Positions 22,331 to 34,885 of a DNA stretch of 64,000 bases are shown in pieces. Source of the stretch: Euptelea pleiosperma (taxonomy: Eukaryota; Streptophyta; Magnoliopsida; Ranunculales; Eupteleaceae); assembly GCA_035048495.1 (NCBI GenBank), contig CM068545.1, positions 21,424,741 through 21,488,740 of the forward strand. Reading direction: 5' to 3'. Position 1 is the stretch's first letter. Each line of letters opens with the position of its first letter. A program made the translations under genes and the position numbers. Under the pieces are notes generated by a model. The model did no database searches. It was not told the DNA's origin and saw only the letters and a program-made list of their open reading frames with translations.

Positions 22331-23163
22331 ATCGCCACCATCACTGGTCCCACCCTCACATTTGTTGGTGTCACCAGATCCAATGGCTTATAGCGATGTA
22401 TTATTATATCAAATAGTTAGGCTTGCCTCACTCCTTTGGCTGAAGCATCTCATCAACCCCCTCCAATCTCGCAACACATGGAGGGGAGGAGACGGGCAAC
22501 TGTAATAACTAGTTGAAGGCAAACTTGAATGATATTGAATAAGCTGATTTTTAGACTTATAAGCTTTATACATGTGGTCCATTGATTGAATGGCTTGGAT
22601 TGTTGATCAATCAAACTTGAATGATATGGATCCCAACATTCAACAATGTATAGTTCCAATTTCACACTAAGAACCCTTGGTCTTGTACTAAATAGTGTGT
22701 GCAATTGAAATTAAAGATGGTGTGAGACTAAATAACTTAGTCCCATATGTTTTGTCATTTATTTCCATTTTTAATCCATTTCCGACCCATAATTTTTATG
22801 GGTCATTTCCCATTTCTATTTGGTATCCGATTTGGGTTTCCTTCATTCTGTTTTTATCTTCACCTAGCCAAACTGCGAAATTTGTTCGATCACCTTTCGT
22901 AGGTATAAGTTGCATAAGTTGTGATTGAATCCTCAAAAGTGTGTGTTTTGTTTAAGGTTACAATAACTAATGGGTTTCATAGTCAGCCAGAGGAGAATTG
23001 AAAGTGGATCCTCTTAAAAATCAAAACTATCCGTCACCATCAAATGAGAAGGAAATTCATGGCTTCCTTGAGAGAATACAGTACATCTGCATATTCATTG
23101 CTCAATTCTTCCCCATTTGTGAGCCATTTTTAAGATCTTATGAAAAGATTCACCCAAGGTAAG
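21574..23163. repeat. Segmental duplication, copy B
   Basis: Direct repeat partner of 19466-21271. It carries a (CT)n tract at 22290-22326 in the place where copy A has the MITE, and it ends exactly where the LTR-like block begins (GGTAAG then TGTGGGG). Confidence 0.9.
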
Positions 23164-23775
23164 TGTGGGGGGAAAATATCAGATCTATCCCACATAATCT
23201 TCGAGGTCAAATGATTCGTATCTTGATGATGATTCGGCAAATATGATGCTTCAAGACAGAACTCTTATCTATTGCGGATGATAGGATAATCTTCGGTCGA
23301 AGCGTAGTTGTGCCTGTTGACAACACTCCGACGCTCAAGTCAGTATAGGTTGTTCTAACAAGGTTTCGGAAATACAGAAAATATGATTCATGGTTAGACT
23401 ATCTGAATTCGGAGAGCAAGATCCCCTTCTTAGTTCTGAGTGTCATGTAATTATAACCTCAGAACTGGCATGACTCACCTTCTACATGTTCGTTTTTTGT
23501 TAGTTAGATTCGATCTGGAGATATTCTATTATGACACCACCCCTTCTTGTTGGATCTAAACTTCTCCTATTTAGTTATATCTAGAATGACTGAGATGACA
23601 CTCTTCGTGGCAGATATTTGAATGGAAGAACGCGGGGATGGACGTAATAGCCAAACTAATCACCACGTGACGATCATATAACAGATAAGTCAATAATTAA
23701 CCTGGTTGTAGTTTAAAACACTTATCTGTTCGTAAAATTTTGTTACTTGTTGGGAATTGATAGTATGTCGTGCCT

Positions 23776-23940
23776 GTCAAATATATTGTGATCTTGCCGG
23801 GATGAATTGAGCATCATTCCCGTCAAATATGCCATTGAACTTGTCGGGATGAGTTGAGTGTCATTCCCATCAAGTATGCCGTTGAACTTGTCGGGATGAG
23901 TTGAGCGTCATTCCCGTCAACTCATCCCGTCAAGTAGGCT
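23776..23940. repeat. 47-bp tandem repeats in LTR U3
   Basis: About 3.5 units start at 23776, 23822, 23869 and 23916. Each has GTCAARTATGCC, CTTGTCGGGATGA and GTCATTCCC. The last unit is broken by a CAACTCATCCCGT segment. Confidence 0.85.
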
Positions 23941-25097
23941 GTTAAATGATTTGTCGGTAAAGATTGAATGTTTAATTGATAAATTTATTATACCTTCAAT
24001 GTTCTCCGTTATTTACTTATTCCGAGTGGCACTTTCCTTGGATGTCTTATCTGACACGTGGCCTCTACTGTTTGTAAATGGTGCATGATTGAAAAAGCAA
24101 AGGTTGATAGCCGTCTCCGCAGGTTCCTCCGACGGGTTGAAAAAGTCAGCCCTTTGAGAGTTACGAATTTCACCTAGAATAGAAACCATATAGATTACTT
24201 CCTAAACCTATTTAAGAAAGCCTTAAGGCTTGGGAGCTTTCACAAACCCTAAACCATCACTCTCATATTTCTCCATAAAAAATCTCTCATTCTCTCTCAT
24301 CTTTCTCTCCTTCATCTTCCATTGAAGCACCTCTATTAAACCTCCATTAAAGAACCTTTTCAAGCCTCAGAACACCTTCATCCCACCATCGAAAAAGAGA
24401 TCAAAACCTAGCAATCAAACTCTCTCATCAACCTCTTCAACATAATTGGAAATCACTGGCATCGGAGAACTCAAAGAAGAACGTGGAGTTTCCCTTCTAC
24501 CATTATTTCAAGCTTCACAATATGAATCTATTGTCTATTTAAGAGGTAGGTAACCCCTACTGTGCATATATTCATTTACATATTTTATTTTCTCTGGTCA
24601 TGTTCATTACGGTTAAAAAAATAGTTGAATTATTACTTTGAATTACTCATATGTGCTTCTATTTCTTTTTCTCTTAATATTATATCGTTATTTCCATACA
24701 ACCCCCTTCTTGTATATTATTTGACATTATCATGGTCATTGGGGGTCATGTGAGAGAAAGTTTATTATTTTTGTTGTTAAGCAAGAAGGGCTAGAAAACC
24801 CTAGGATGAAAGACCCCAAACAATCCTGCAGATGAGACATACGGCTACTCTCAACGAGGGAAGGAGATGGAGACCCGTTAATGGTTGAGTTATTGGGGTG
24901 AGACATCCTCACATTTTGCATACCTTGTAGATCATTAGTTGTATATTGATTGTTATGTCTTGCTTATCACATGCTCTATTCTATCATTGATTTCCAATGA
25001 TTATACTTAGTTAACTTTATATGTGGATTAAGAGTGCCATGGGGTTACCCGTTACACTACTGAGTCCGTTGGACTCACGATATTTTGTGACACCGCA

Positions 25098-25210
25098 CAG
25101 ACGAGTTGGACTTTAACCCGACGAATGACTCTCCATGGGAAGTACTTGACGACGAGGAGTACGATGATGGTGATCACGGCGAGCCTTTGGAGGCATCGGA
25201 AAAGTTCTAG
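25098..25210 (+). other. Acidic exon-like open frame inside the LTR
   Basis: After a CCGCACAG acceptor-like site, a frame reads DELDFNPTNDSPWEVL, then DDEEYDDGDHGEPLEASEKF and a stop. The related LTR at 57371-60462 has a comparably placed acidic frame after TTTTCAG on the minus strand. This could be the 3' exon of a spliced LTR-encoded peptide, or simply conserved non-coding LTR sequence. No function is assigned. Confidence 0.35.
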
Positions 25211-26180
25211 TCCTTTAAACTCTTTATTAATAAAAACTAGTTATCTTTGATTTTGATTTTGGGCTTATTCTGGCCTATCTTTGGGAACTTGTCCCTTTTA
25301 TCTTACGGATGATGTTTGATTATTTTATTCGATAAACATAATGATTTGACATTATATTATTTATATGATGATAGTATATTAGTGGTTAATAATGGAAAAT
25401 TGACCCTTAATGAACCTAGACCAAGTTTTGGACTCAAGAGACTAAAAGCACTAGAAATACCATATGAGATAAAACTATAATTTTTGATCTGTAACATATT
25501 TTTGGTAAGGTAACTGATAGAATTTGTAATCATAGCAGAAGGATTTTTCGAAGGTCTATCAGTTAGCTTTCCAGCGATATAAACAGTTTTCACAAATTCT
25601 TTCTAGATAGAAAATCATGGCCAAAACACTAATTGTAGTACGAACTAGTCAATTCTGAACCCAAGTCAAACATACCTAGTTTTGACCATTTATATGGCAT
25701 ATTTGAGCTCTGACCTCAATACAAGAGTTGTAGCTAACTCATAAGGCTATCCAAAGCGCTTTAGAACAACTAAATTAGACATCAGACGAAGAAATGGCGG
25801 CCATTTTACTGTAGCACTATCCTATTGCACTATAAGGACGAAAAAATGGGAGGAAAATTTATTTTCTCCGTTTGACCTAATTTTTAGTTTGAGACTTCCT
25901 TATATATAGTGGGTTAATGCCATATAGTTTAAAAATAAAATAATTAATTTAGTATTTTTTCCATAATTAATTCTATAATTTATTCTAGGGTCTAATTATC
26001 CAAATCTGTTTAATCACTTAATAAATTGTGGTATAGATTGACTTGTTTGAGGATGGATCTTAGTGGTTTAGAGTTACACTAGAGCCATTAGGATGCATTC
26101 ATAGATAACCTATAGGTTCGGGTATGAGGTTGACCCATAGATTTTTGAGTCGGATCTGAATACCCGAATTTGGGGCGTGA

Positions 26181-26990
26181 CAACGGTGATATTCGCTCAA
26201 AAGTACTTATTTTAAGCAATTATCCTTCTAGCGTTATCACACTCTCCTACATAAAACTATCATTTTTATCAACTTTTCTATGTAAGAGTTTCTCTTATTT
26301 GGTAGAACACACTTTTCTGCACAAAATGGTATATTCACATGCACTCATAGACGTTTATTTGACCTACATGCGAAGCAGTTTTGTAGAATTCTCATTACTC
26401 GATTTTTCTATCGCGGGAGCATTATCAGACAATTTTGATGGAATACGGGCCCACAACTAACTGCCAGAGCCTTTGATCAAAGCATAGAGAGCCAGTGGAC
26501 TTAGACAAGAAGATATAAGCCTAGAGCGGGAAGAGCTAGAAAGTCATAAAAGCCTGAGAGAAAATTAAGAGAGAAGGAGAGCCAAACACCCCGAGAAGAG
26601 ATTAAGAAGAATAAAGCTCGATCAATCAACTGACACAAAATGAAGACTTGACCTGCTAGTAAAGCTTGTAGAAGACCGAGTCAAAGACAAGGATTCAAGA
26701 CCCTCTACTAGCATTTTCTCTTTATTTTGTAATATTTTCTCTCTCCTTTCTCTGAATCACCATTCTCTCTCTACTCTCAAATCCAGACCATCCGTTCCTC
26801 TCTCCTTTCGCAATCTCTCTATCCTACGGCTTACCTCGGCCAATCTCTACCGTTTGATCATCCATCCGATAATCATCCGATCATCACCATCCATTTCTAC
26901 GGTTCGATCGTCAGATGATCATCAGATCATTCCTCCGATCATCCATCACACCATCATAGAATCTTATGGCCTTCATCATTCTATGCTATA
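26181..26990 (+). repeat. Dispersed repeat, copy 1 (partner 33922-34470)
   Basis: From GATATTCGCTCAAAAGTACTT it runs parallel to the segment starting near 33929, in direct orientation. Shared landmarks include AAAAGTACTTATTTTA, GCGTTAT then CACTCTCC, ACTTTTCTG then ACAAAATGG, and ACAAGAAGATAT. Both end in a CT-rich tract. It reads like retroelement untranslated DNA; no protein was found. Confidence 0.6.
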
Positions 26991-28680
26991 TTATATGGGC
27001 CTGAGTCGAGCTAAAGTGTGGGCTCATTAGCAATGCGCACAGCCAAGCCATTTAGTGGACCCCACAGCCTTTATTATAAAATATCTCTCGATTTTACTCA
27101 AAAAGGGAACTCTCCCACATTTTGAAATAAAACCATAGATATTCTAAATGGTTTGAAAATTATTGCAAAACTTTATTCAAAAGAAGAAAATCTTTGAAAA
27201 GAAAATAGAAAGTTTGCTAAAACACACCCTACTTTGAAAAGAAAATAGACCATTTTGAGGTTTTTCTTTCTTAGGAAAAGATTTTGTAAAACGTAGGGAT
27301 TCTTTGTTAAAAATCAATGTGGGTCCACCTAAAATGGAAGATATTATTTTCTTATAGAGAGGAATGGTCAAGATAGGGAGGAGAACATCTCCATTCCAAA
27401 AATAAAAAGGGAGGCTGGATAAATAGACTCAAAAACCCTAAAAATAAGACGGACCTATTCCACGTTTTTTGCAAGGATTCAATCCATCCCTCCTCAAACC
27501 CCCAAGCTGTCCATCCACTTCTCAAAACCGCAACTTTATTACTTCCATTTCCCAAGCCGTCAGCCCAATATCACTACCGAACCAGAAATTTCAAATTGAT
27601 CTCCCCTCCATCTTTTCAAAATGGTCCATCACCTTCACCATTCACTGCCCCCACCAAAACCATTCACCTCTCTTCACTGTTCTCTCCCAAAGAAAAAAAA
27701 AGAACAAAAGAAAAAAAAAGAAAAAAAGAGGAAGGAGAAGAAAGAAGAAGAAAAGAGGAAGTATCTCACCTCAGCCAAGCACCTAGCCGCCGCCTCCTTC
27801 ACCATCGAAGCTTGCTGCCAAGTACAGAAAGCTATCACAACGTGCAAGGTGCTGTCCACTCCACCTTGCTCAACCACTGGCTGGAGTTGCTTCTACACGT
27901 GCACAGCCGACATCTTCATCAAGTGTGCAAGTGTGCACGACTGCACACTAACCGAACCACCACTCCCTTGCTGGCTGCACTTAATCTCTCTCTCAAACCA
28001 ACACCTGCTAGCACTACCCAAGCCTCTTTCCCTCACTGTTTCAGCCGAAGTATCCTTGTCCATCACGACGTGCTCTTCTGTGGTGCATCATGAAGCACCT
28101 TCGTCTTCACCAAGCCACTCAACTAACGCCCTTGCTGAAGCATCTTGTGCAACCCTCCATAGTCCACTCCTGGCAAGTTACATACCCTCTTTGCACATGG
28201 TGCATACTCCTTCAACTCCAAAGTTTGGGAAGTGAGTTTCTCTCTCTCACTCTTCTTTATCTCTCTAGTCTTAATCTTTATTTCTAAGTTTTTATTTAGT
28301 TTTCTTGAAATTTCTTTTAGGTTTTTTTTTTTGTTATTTCCTTATGTCTTAAGTTCAAAGCTTTGTAGTACTTCTGGGATTAATGAAAATTTGGTTGGAG
28401 TTATTTGCAAATTTTCTTCCTCTTTTGATAATGTTGATTTCATTGATTGTAATCCTCTCAAGCATGTTTTAAAACTCACCACTCTTACCGCTCCATTATT
28501 TTCTAGCAAGTTTCTGTCATAATTATTCCATCATTGTGCTAACGAACTCGAGTGTGGATACGATATCCGACCTATCACTGTACAAGAATTCTTAAATTTT
28601 GCAGAAAAAGAAGAATTGGATCATAAAAGAAATGTGTTGATTCTAGGGTCATTCTATCAACGACGGAAAAACCCTAGTTT
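26991..28680. other. Low-complexity, retroelement-leader-like region
   Basis: Open frames here (for example 27621-28235) are driven by an A/G-rich run at 27690-27760 and by proline/serine/threonine-rich pyrimidine tracts. No conserved domain was recognised. It reads like LTR or leader DNA of a retroelement adjoining the gypsy fragment at 28681, but termini were not found. Confidence 0.35.
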
Positions 28681-28825
28681 TAAGCAGTACTAGATCAACA
28701 TGATGAAACGGGTAGATGAGAACGAGCATTGTATTATCTCATGAAGACTATTTGGATACGAGTCTTGCTATTTGCCTCTAGAGAAGACAATTGTCTCGCA
28801 CTCGTTTGAGCCATACATCGACTAC
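28681..28825 (+). pseudogene. Ty3/gypsy RNase H remnant, part 1
   Basis: The DNA reads CAACATGATGAAACGG (LDQHDETG) and continues through decayed RNase H. It is split by a solo LTR and resumes at 30764. It is nearly the same sequence as 21395-21541. Confidence 0.8.
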
Positions 28826-30758
28826 TGTAGGGTGCAATTCGGCAACGCATGATACTGGAAGTGGGTGGAGTGTGGAATGTGTGCTTGTGTCATTTCTAGG
28901 GTTCCCAGGGTATGAGTGATCTCTGTTAGTCCGTGAGAGTGGTAATGCGGTGTGTGTTGTCCTTTCTGAACAAATATAGAGATAACAGCATCCATTTCAT
29001 ACAGTAGAACTTGACTGAACTGTCATTCACTAACACCGTCATTCTAAACAACCACAAACGTAACAGGCGGTTGATTGATTAATGTCGCTTCCAGCTCATC
29101 ATTCCCCATGAAGGTGATCTTAATCTAGTCATGCTGAATGGATCCCTCAGCCTGTCACACTGAGGGACTGGGGATTGTCCAAAATGCATCCAATGGTCTC
29201 AAACATTGTTAAATGGAGTCGTCCTCTGGTTAGATAGTCTCCAAAGGGATATGATTCGATTAATTCATTGATTAGTCCATGATTATCTTTTAAGCATCAT
29301 ATTTTTAAACAATTGAGAGAAAATCTCCAGATATCAATAACATTAATAGGTTCATTAAGAAGGAGAAGATCTCTGGGTTCAATAACATTAATAGGTTCAT
29401 TAAAACGATGTGACAGAAACATCTATGTGATAGGACAACTCCATAACATTCTAGGTGCCGAATTCTTAACCGTTTTCCGACCCTAAGTGGAATCCCCTAG
29501 ACCCACAAAGGATAGGCTTATTCTCTTGCTTCAATCCATTCCCCTTGAGACGGAGAGTATGTCACTCAAGCGTTAATCGTGTGTAACCCGACATAGAGTC
29601 CTTAGAAGAGGAACATATATCCGGTATAATTCATTAGGGATTACCTCTTTACTAGTGTTGCACAAGATATCTGAACTTGAGATTCTGTATTTCTTCGGTA
29701 AATCTCACATACACCGAAGGAAAATACTAAGTCAAATTCTAGATGAATTTCGACAGAGTATAGCCTTATCACAATAAAATAGCCGAAGACCCCTTTTTCT
29801 GTCCCCAGAGTCCTCTATTTATAGAGTTCTGGGGAAGGGTCTGCACATGTTGTAAACTCACATTTATAAGAGAAAAATGATTAAAATAATAAAAAAATTA
29901 CAAATAATCTTAACAAAATAATTACATATGGTTGTAGGGTTCCTAGATATACACAACCGTATGGCACTAACTCAAGCAGATTCTGCACGCTTTTCGAAGA
30001 AAATGGCCTATGTGCTTTTTTGGATAAATGAAAGATTTTCCTAAAATTTTAACTGCATACGGTTGTGCAGGAGGAGGTCCTACACAACTGTATGGTATCA
30101 CTTTTTGAATCTCCTACACACATCTCGAGGAAAATGGCATGAGTGCTTTTTTGGGGATATGAGGGGTATTTTTGAAAATGTAATAGCATACGGTTGTGTA
30201 GGACTCTTCCTACACAACCGTATGTGAATAGTTTTTCATCCCATTGCGCGAATCTCGAGGAAAAGGGCACATGTGCTTTTTCTCCATTTTGACAATGGAT
30301 TTTCCAGATTTGACTCCATACAGTTGTGTAGCTTCCCTTCCTATACAACCGTATCCAATTAGTTTCTCTGATCTGTGGGTGGTTGGCTCAGAAATTGAGG
30401 CATGCCTTTATGCAGAAATCCAACCATGTTCTACCAAATCTGAAGGCATATAATTGTGTATCCCTATGCCTTACACAACCGTATGTAGTAACTTCTCAGA
30501 GAATTGGGCTGGTTCCGCTCAAAATTGACCATCTTCATTTTCTTGAAATATGTGCCAGTTGTCCCCTTTTTGACTGAATACGGTTGTGTATTATCATTTC
30601 TTACACAACCGTATGGGCTCATCTCCCCAGTAAAATATCCTCTCAAAGTCTTCTGCTCTGATTGGTCCACTACTACGCAGTTTGACTTTGACTTTGACAG
30701 TCAGCTTTCGCGTCCCTTGGTCGTGATTTTCGTAACGATCCATATTTCACTATCAACA
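28826..30758 (-). mobile_element. Solo LTR, 1.93 kb, with perfect 5-bp target-site duplication
   Basis: The block starts TGTAGGGTGC and ends CTATCAACA. It is flanked by ACTAC on both sides (28821-28825 and 30759-30763) and interrupts a gypsy RNase H remnant. The minus strand is the likely sense: CTCTATAAATAGAG (29813-29826) is a canonical TATA box there, and U3 would run from 30758 down to about 29826. That U3 contains the six-hairpin array. No internal retroelement region is attached, so it is the product of LTR-LTR recombination. Confidence 0.9.
29925..30615. repeat. Six-hairpin array, ~130-bp period
   Basis: Inverted repeats CATACGGTTGTGTA and TACACAACCGTATG, with an 8-13 nt loop, recur at 29925-29963, 30056-30094, 30187-30224, 30317-30354, 30447-30485 and 30577-30615. 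The spacing of starts is 131, 131, 130, 130 and 130. The hairpin arms are far better conserved than the roughly 92-bp spacers, though the first spacers still share CGAGGAAAATGGC and GTGCTTTTT. The array lies in the inferred U3 of the solo LTR, upstream of its TATA box. Confidence 0.95.
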
Positions 30759-30763
30759 ACTAC

Positions 30764-31070
30764 ATGCGTGTGTATCCCATCCACCTGCTAGGATGGACTC
30801 CATGAAGTATCTTTTAGAGAATCCAACATTATCTAGGTGCATCGCAAGATGGAAACTTCTTTTATGAGAGTTTGATATCACTTATGTCACATGGAAGTCC
30901 ATCAAAGGAAAAGTCTTGGCAAACTAGCAACTCACCCTCCAAAATTATCAATCATTGAAGACAGAATTCTCTGTTGAACATACTCGCTTTGTAGAAGTGG
31001 AAGAACCTGAATTATGGAAGATGTATTCTAATGGCCGGAGAGGTGAATCAAGTAGAAAAAAGGAGTAAGA
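30764..31070 (+). pseudogene. Ty3/gypsy RNase H remnant, part 2
   Basis: This continues 28681-28825 after the solo LTR: MDSMKYLLENPTLSRCIARW, then EFDITYVTWKSIKGKVLAN, and near the end VEEPELWKMYSNG, the start of the second RNase H. Stops at several positions. The split gypsy relic predates the LTR insertion. Confidence 0.85.
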
Positions 31071-33921
31071 GCAGTCTTAGTATCACTCGACTGTGTTCAG
31101 ACACCAGTGACTACGATACTAAACTTCAAATGTACAACTAATATGGCTGAGTAGAAACATGTATAGTTGAATACGACACAACATTAGACTTTAAATCAAA
31201 AAGCTTATAGAGATTCTCTTTTGATTATCAATCAAGTACAAAAGAAGTGGAAGAGGAAATTGTCACCATACAATGAGTGCCTACAAAATTTGGTCATATT
31301 TTTTTACAAAATATATTTTACCCATCGTTTTTGAGAGGTCAACAACTCCTCCAATGCATTGGCAATTCTCACCAATCTGGTCAAAATACATGCATGATCC
31401 ATTGTCAAGTCCATTGAGATTGGACATAGAGATCAATCAACATATTGTCATCATATGAGATTGGACATAATGAGTATTTTTCCGTGAAATTTTACAGAGG
31501 CGCGCAATCCTATAACAGTTAGGAAAAAAATAGATTTAGAATAGACTAAAATATTAAGTATACTAAAAGTTACTCTAGAAACATCATATCAAGGTACAAA
31601 AATAGCAACATGTAAACATTAAAACTAACTCATGTCCATTCATTCCAAATTAAATCCACCATCTAAATAGTTGAGGAAGACATAAAATAAACCATTCATT
31701 ACACTTAACAATAAAAATAACTCATACTATATGAATTCTAGAAAAAACATAAAAATAAATAGCTAAAACTCTGCTAGATTCCCATGATTCGCCACGCACT
31801 CCGTCGGGCAAATATGAAACATGTAATTAAGTAGGGGATGAACTGGGATGATAGTGTAAAGTTCACCGATCATCTACTCCTATGGAAAAGTTGTCCAACG
31901 CACGCGCATGTCCAAAAATACTCTAAGACTATCTTTCCCATCGACTAGCAAAGCCATTACCTCCATCGCATGGATCTAAAGATGTTTCGGGTCTCTCACC
32001 TTGGGAGCTAAATGTCCCATTGCTCTTTAGGCATGATCCATGGATTTTTTTGCCACACAAGGATCGAAGGGACAATCCAAGGATTAAGGTCACACAAGGA
32101 CCTAACTCAAATTACCAGGTGCCCATGCACCCCCATCACAGTTTTTAGCCACCAAGGCAAATAAAACATAAAGGGAATGCATTACAAATATACGTGTGCA
32201 AAAAACTTGGAATCTGCAATCACAAAAATAGTAAGTAGTTCTAAACACATGCAAAAAAAAAAAAAAAATCTAAAGCATATTAACATGCTTTGTAAAATCA
32301 TAAAATAAGTATTAAAAAATATATCAAATTGGAGAATATAATAAAAACATGAAACCAAGAGTTAACACATGTATATATACAATATAAATTTAATAGACCA
32401 TAAAAACATAAGAGATGATAAAAACCTGCATAGGAGGTTTAAAGTGTGTGCAAGGGTAGGGGTTGCAACTTCTTACTCTAAGGTTTACGTATAAATGAAA
32501 GAGGCTGAAATTTTCTATCACTTAAGGGTATTGGAATAAGTGAACTATATAAGAGGTGGGATGTGTATAAGTGGCTAGGGAGAGTAGATGTCCATCTTTG
32601 ATTAATATGTTTCTAGGATATGTTTTTAAAGTGTTATAGGACAACTAGAGTGTAGTGGAGTCCACTCCTCATGCTCCCACATCTTTTGTTAGGGTGAGGT
32701 CTACCAAATACTAAAATTCTACTTAAATCTTATAATTTGTAAAATATCCAAATTCCATGACCCAATCATTTACAAATTAAGCACAACACAGTGATTTGAT
32801 ACTCATAATTTAATCTTTTCAGAACATTAAATGAATCATAATTTTGATATTGGAGTAAAAAGTTCTCTTCCAAAAAGAGAATTTTTTTAATATTAACAAC
32901 TAATATGCGAATGTGGAGCAAGCTAGCTATTAATTCTAATTTAATTAAATCTCATTTTTAATAATTTTAAAATTAGGGTCCACTATCTTAATCAGCAAAT
33001 AATATTCTAGAAGGTTTTTGTTGGGTGTTTTGTCATACACCCAAGTATATATGTTATATTTAGGTTATGTGTGTTATCTCCCCAATTACATGTAATTTAG
33101 TAAATAAAATCATGTTAAAAATGCAAATCCACGACACACTTAATGTAACACTATATAACACAAATAAATCACCATGTCTCAAAACAGTCCTCCTACATGG
33201 GCCTTACTAAAGCCCATTAAGGGGTTACATAAAATTACCAAAATACCCTAAAAAGATTTTTTTTTGAAATTGTCTCAAAATGTAATACATATCAAGTAAA
33301 ACTATTTTAATGAATAAATAAATACAAGATAAGTGATAAAGAGATGTAAAAGGTTTAAATTACCCATAATAAATAAAATTATTGAAATATACATCTTTGA
33401 AAACAAAATTATCCGAAAAGTTCTCCAATTCCAGAGATAGGGTCTCCCAAATTATTTGGTCAACCTAAAAATTCATGCACATAAGAAAGTGAAGTTATCA
33501 AATTTACCCCAGATTATATAATTGGCAAAAATACCATCTTAAGAAAAAATTGGGTACTACAAGCACGAGCCTATACTAAGGTCTATACCAATCTAAGTTT
33601 AAAAAATTCTGGGTTATCATAGAAGTTAATAAATATTTCATAATCCACACTTAGACAAGTAAATGTAAGAAGAACTAAATCACTATCCAAAATCAGAGAT
33701 ATTTTGTGATATTGGAGGAGCCCTTTTTAATTGATTGGAGTCAAAAGTTTTAATTGAAGAATTGGATGGTTTTGAGATGAGAATGTATCCTTTAACATCT
33801 GTTAAACATTACGAGCAATTTGGAGGCTAGTGACTTGAACTAAAATTGGCTTAGTTAGGATAACATTTAACTAACTTAGTAGTATTTGATAAATGCAACT
33901 CCAGGTCATATAGTCTAGATT
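31071..33921. other. Unassigned AT-rich spacer
   Basis: About 2.85 kb of very AT-rich sequence. No coding motif, TIR pair or LTR border was recognised. It includes an A-run at 32257-32271. Confidence 0.5.
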
Positions 33922-34470
33922 AATGATATTCGTTTAAAAGTACTTATTTTATACTAGTATCATCTAAGCGTTATTACACTCTCCCATGTAAAATTTTTAT
34001 TTTTATCGACATTTATACGTAAGAATTTCATCCATTGCGTAGAATATACTTTTCTGGACAAAATGGGCTATTTGCATGAATTTAACACATTTTTGAAAGT
34101 TTAGATACAAAGCCGTTTTGTAGAAGTCTCATTACGCATTTTCACTATTGCAGAAAACTTGATCTGACGATTCTCGAGACTTGCGAGCCTACGATCAACC
34201 ACAGAAGCCCACTATCAAAACTTATAGAGCCAACATGCTATGACAAGAAGATATGAACGAAGTACATGCCGAGCCAGATGATCGCAGAGTTGAAGCAAGA
34301 GAGCGGAAGAGCCAAAAATTAATAGAAGGACTAAAGTGTTAAAAGCTACACCAAATAATATGAAAAGATAACTTGCTTTATTGGTGAAGACTCTCCTCCG
34401 CCAACTCTGTTTTCTTTTTATTTTACTCTTTTATCTCCTCTCTCTATCCCTCTAAATCATATCTCTCGGG
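33922..34470 (+). repeat. Dispersed repeat, copy 2 (partner 26181-26990)
   Basis: It starts at TGATATTCGTTTAAAAG and follows copy 1 in the same order with moderate divergence. It ends in a CT-rich tract and then a G-rich run with GGGGGCGGGG (34470-34487). Confidence 0.6.
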
Positions 34471-34560
34471 GGGGCGGGGGCGGGGCGCAATATCCCGAGC
34501 TTAAATTTATAATTAGGATAAATTCCAAACAATTGAAAGGAATGCTCTACATTATTATTA

Positions 34561-34885
34561 GGCCCTGGCTCCAGTTAGTACCCTAAAATGACAGGCTCCG
34601 GTTATAGGACACAATATGACTCTTAGAGGACTCTAACCGTATGGATGTTTGGCCAATCCCTAAGTGGACCTACAAACCAAAAATCAGCCTGATGAGTGAT
34701 TTATAGGCGTTGGATTGGACTTATTTTCATGGGTTAATCTCAACTGTGGGAATTTGAGCAGTATTTGAGGTACAAAGATCCAACGCCTATAAATCACTAA
34801 TCAGGCTGATTTTTGGTTTGTAGGTCTACCTAGGCATTGGAAAAAACATCCATACAGTAAGAGTCCAATAACTAACCGTGGGCTT
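34561..34885. mobile_element. Foldback MITE
   Basis: Long inverted arms: 34632-34712 (GTATGGATGTTTGGCCAAT, then TACAAACCAAAAATCAGCCT, then TATAGGCGTTGGAT) pair with 34768-34850. The arms are close to perfect over about 75 bp around a roughly 55-bp loop. Outer ends (AGGCCCTGG.. and ..GTGGGCTT) are approximate. The AAAAATCAGCCTGAT motif recurs in other MITEs of this window. Confidence 0.75.

Larger units (their letters stand above)
23164..26180 (+). mobile_element. Long LTR (3.0 kb) of a gypsy-like family, plus orientation
   Basis: The block begins TGTGGGGGGAAAATATC and ends TTTGGGGCGTGACA. The right end read backwards (TGTCACGCCCCAAATTCG) matches the end of the solo LTR at 57371 (TATCACGTCCCAAATTCG). 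It contains U3-like 47-bp repeats (23776-23940), a TATA-like CCTATTTAAG near 24208, a CT-rich leader (24260-24330), and a short acidic open frame near its 3' part. Length and layout parallel the 3.09-kb solo LTR at 57371-60462. No matching 5-bp target duplication was found on its flanks, so it may be a rearranged or truncated element rather than a clean solo LTR. Confidence 0.55.

Noticed and set aside
27621..28235. 204-codon open frame
   Set aside because: Driven by an A/G-rich run and pyrimidine tracts. It is Lys/Glu-rich then Ser/Thr/Pro-rich, with no domain, and overlaps another equally long frame.
29925..30615. Regular repeats considered as a CRISPR-like array
   Set aside because: Plant nuclear context, palindromes rather than direct repeats with unique spacers, related spacers, and location within an LTR.
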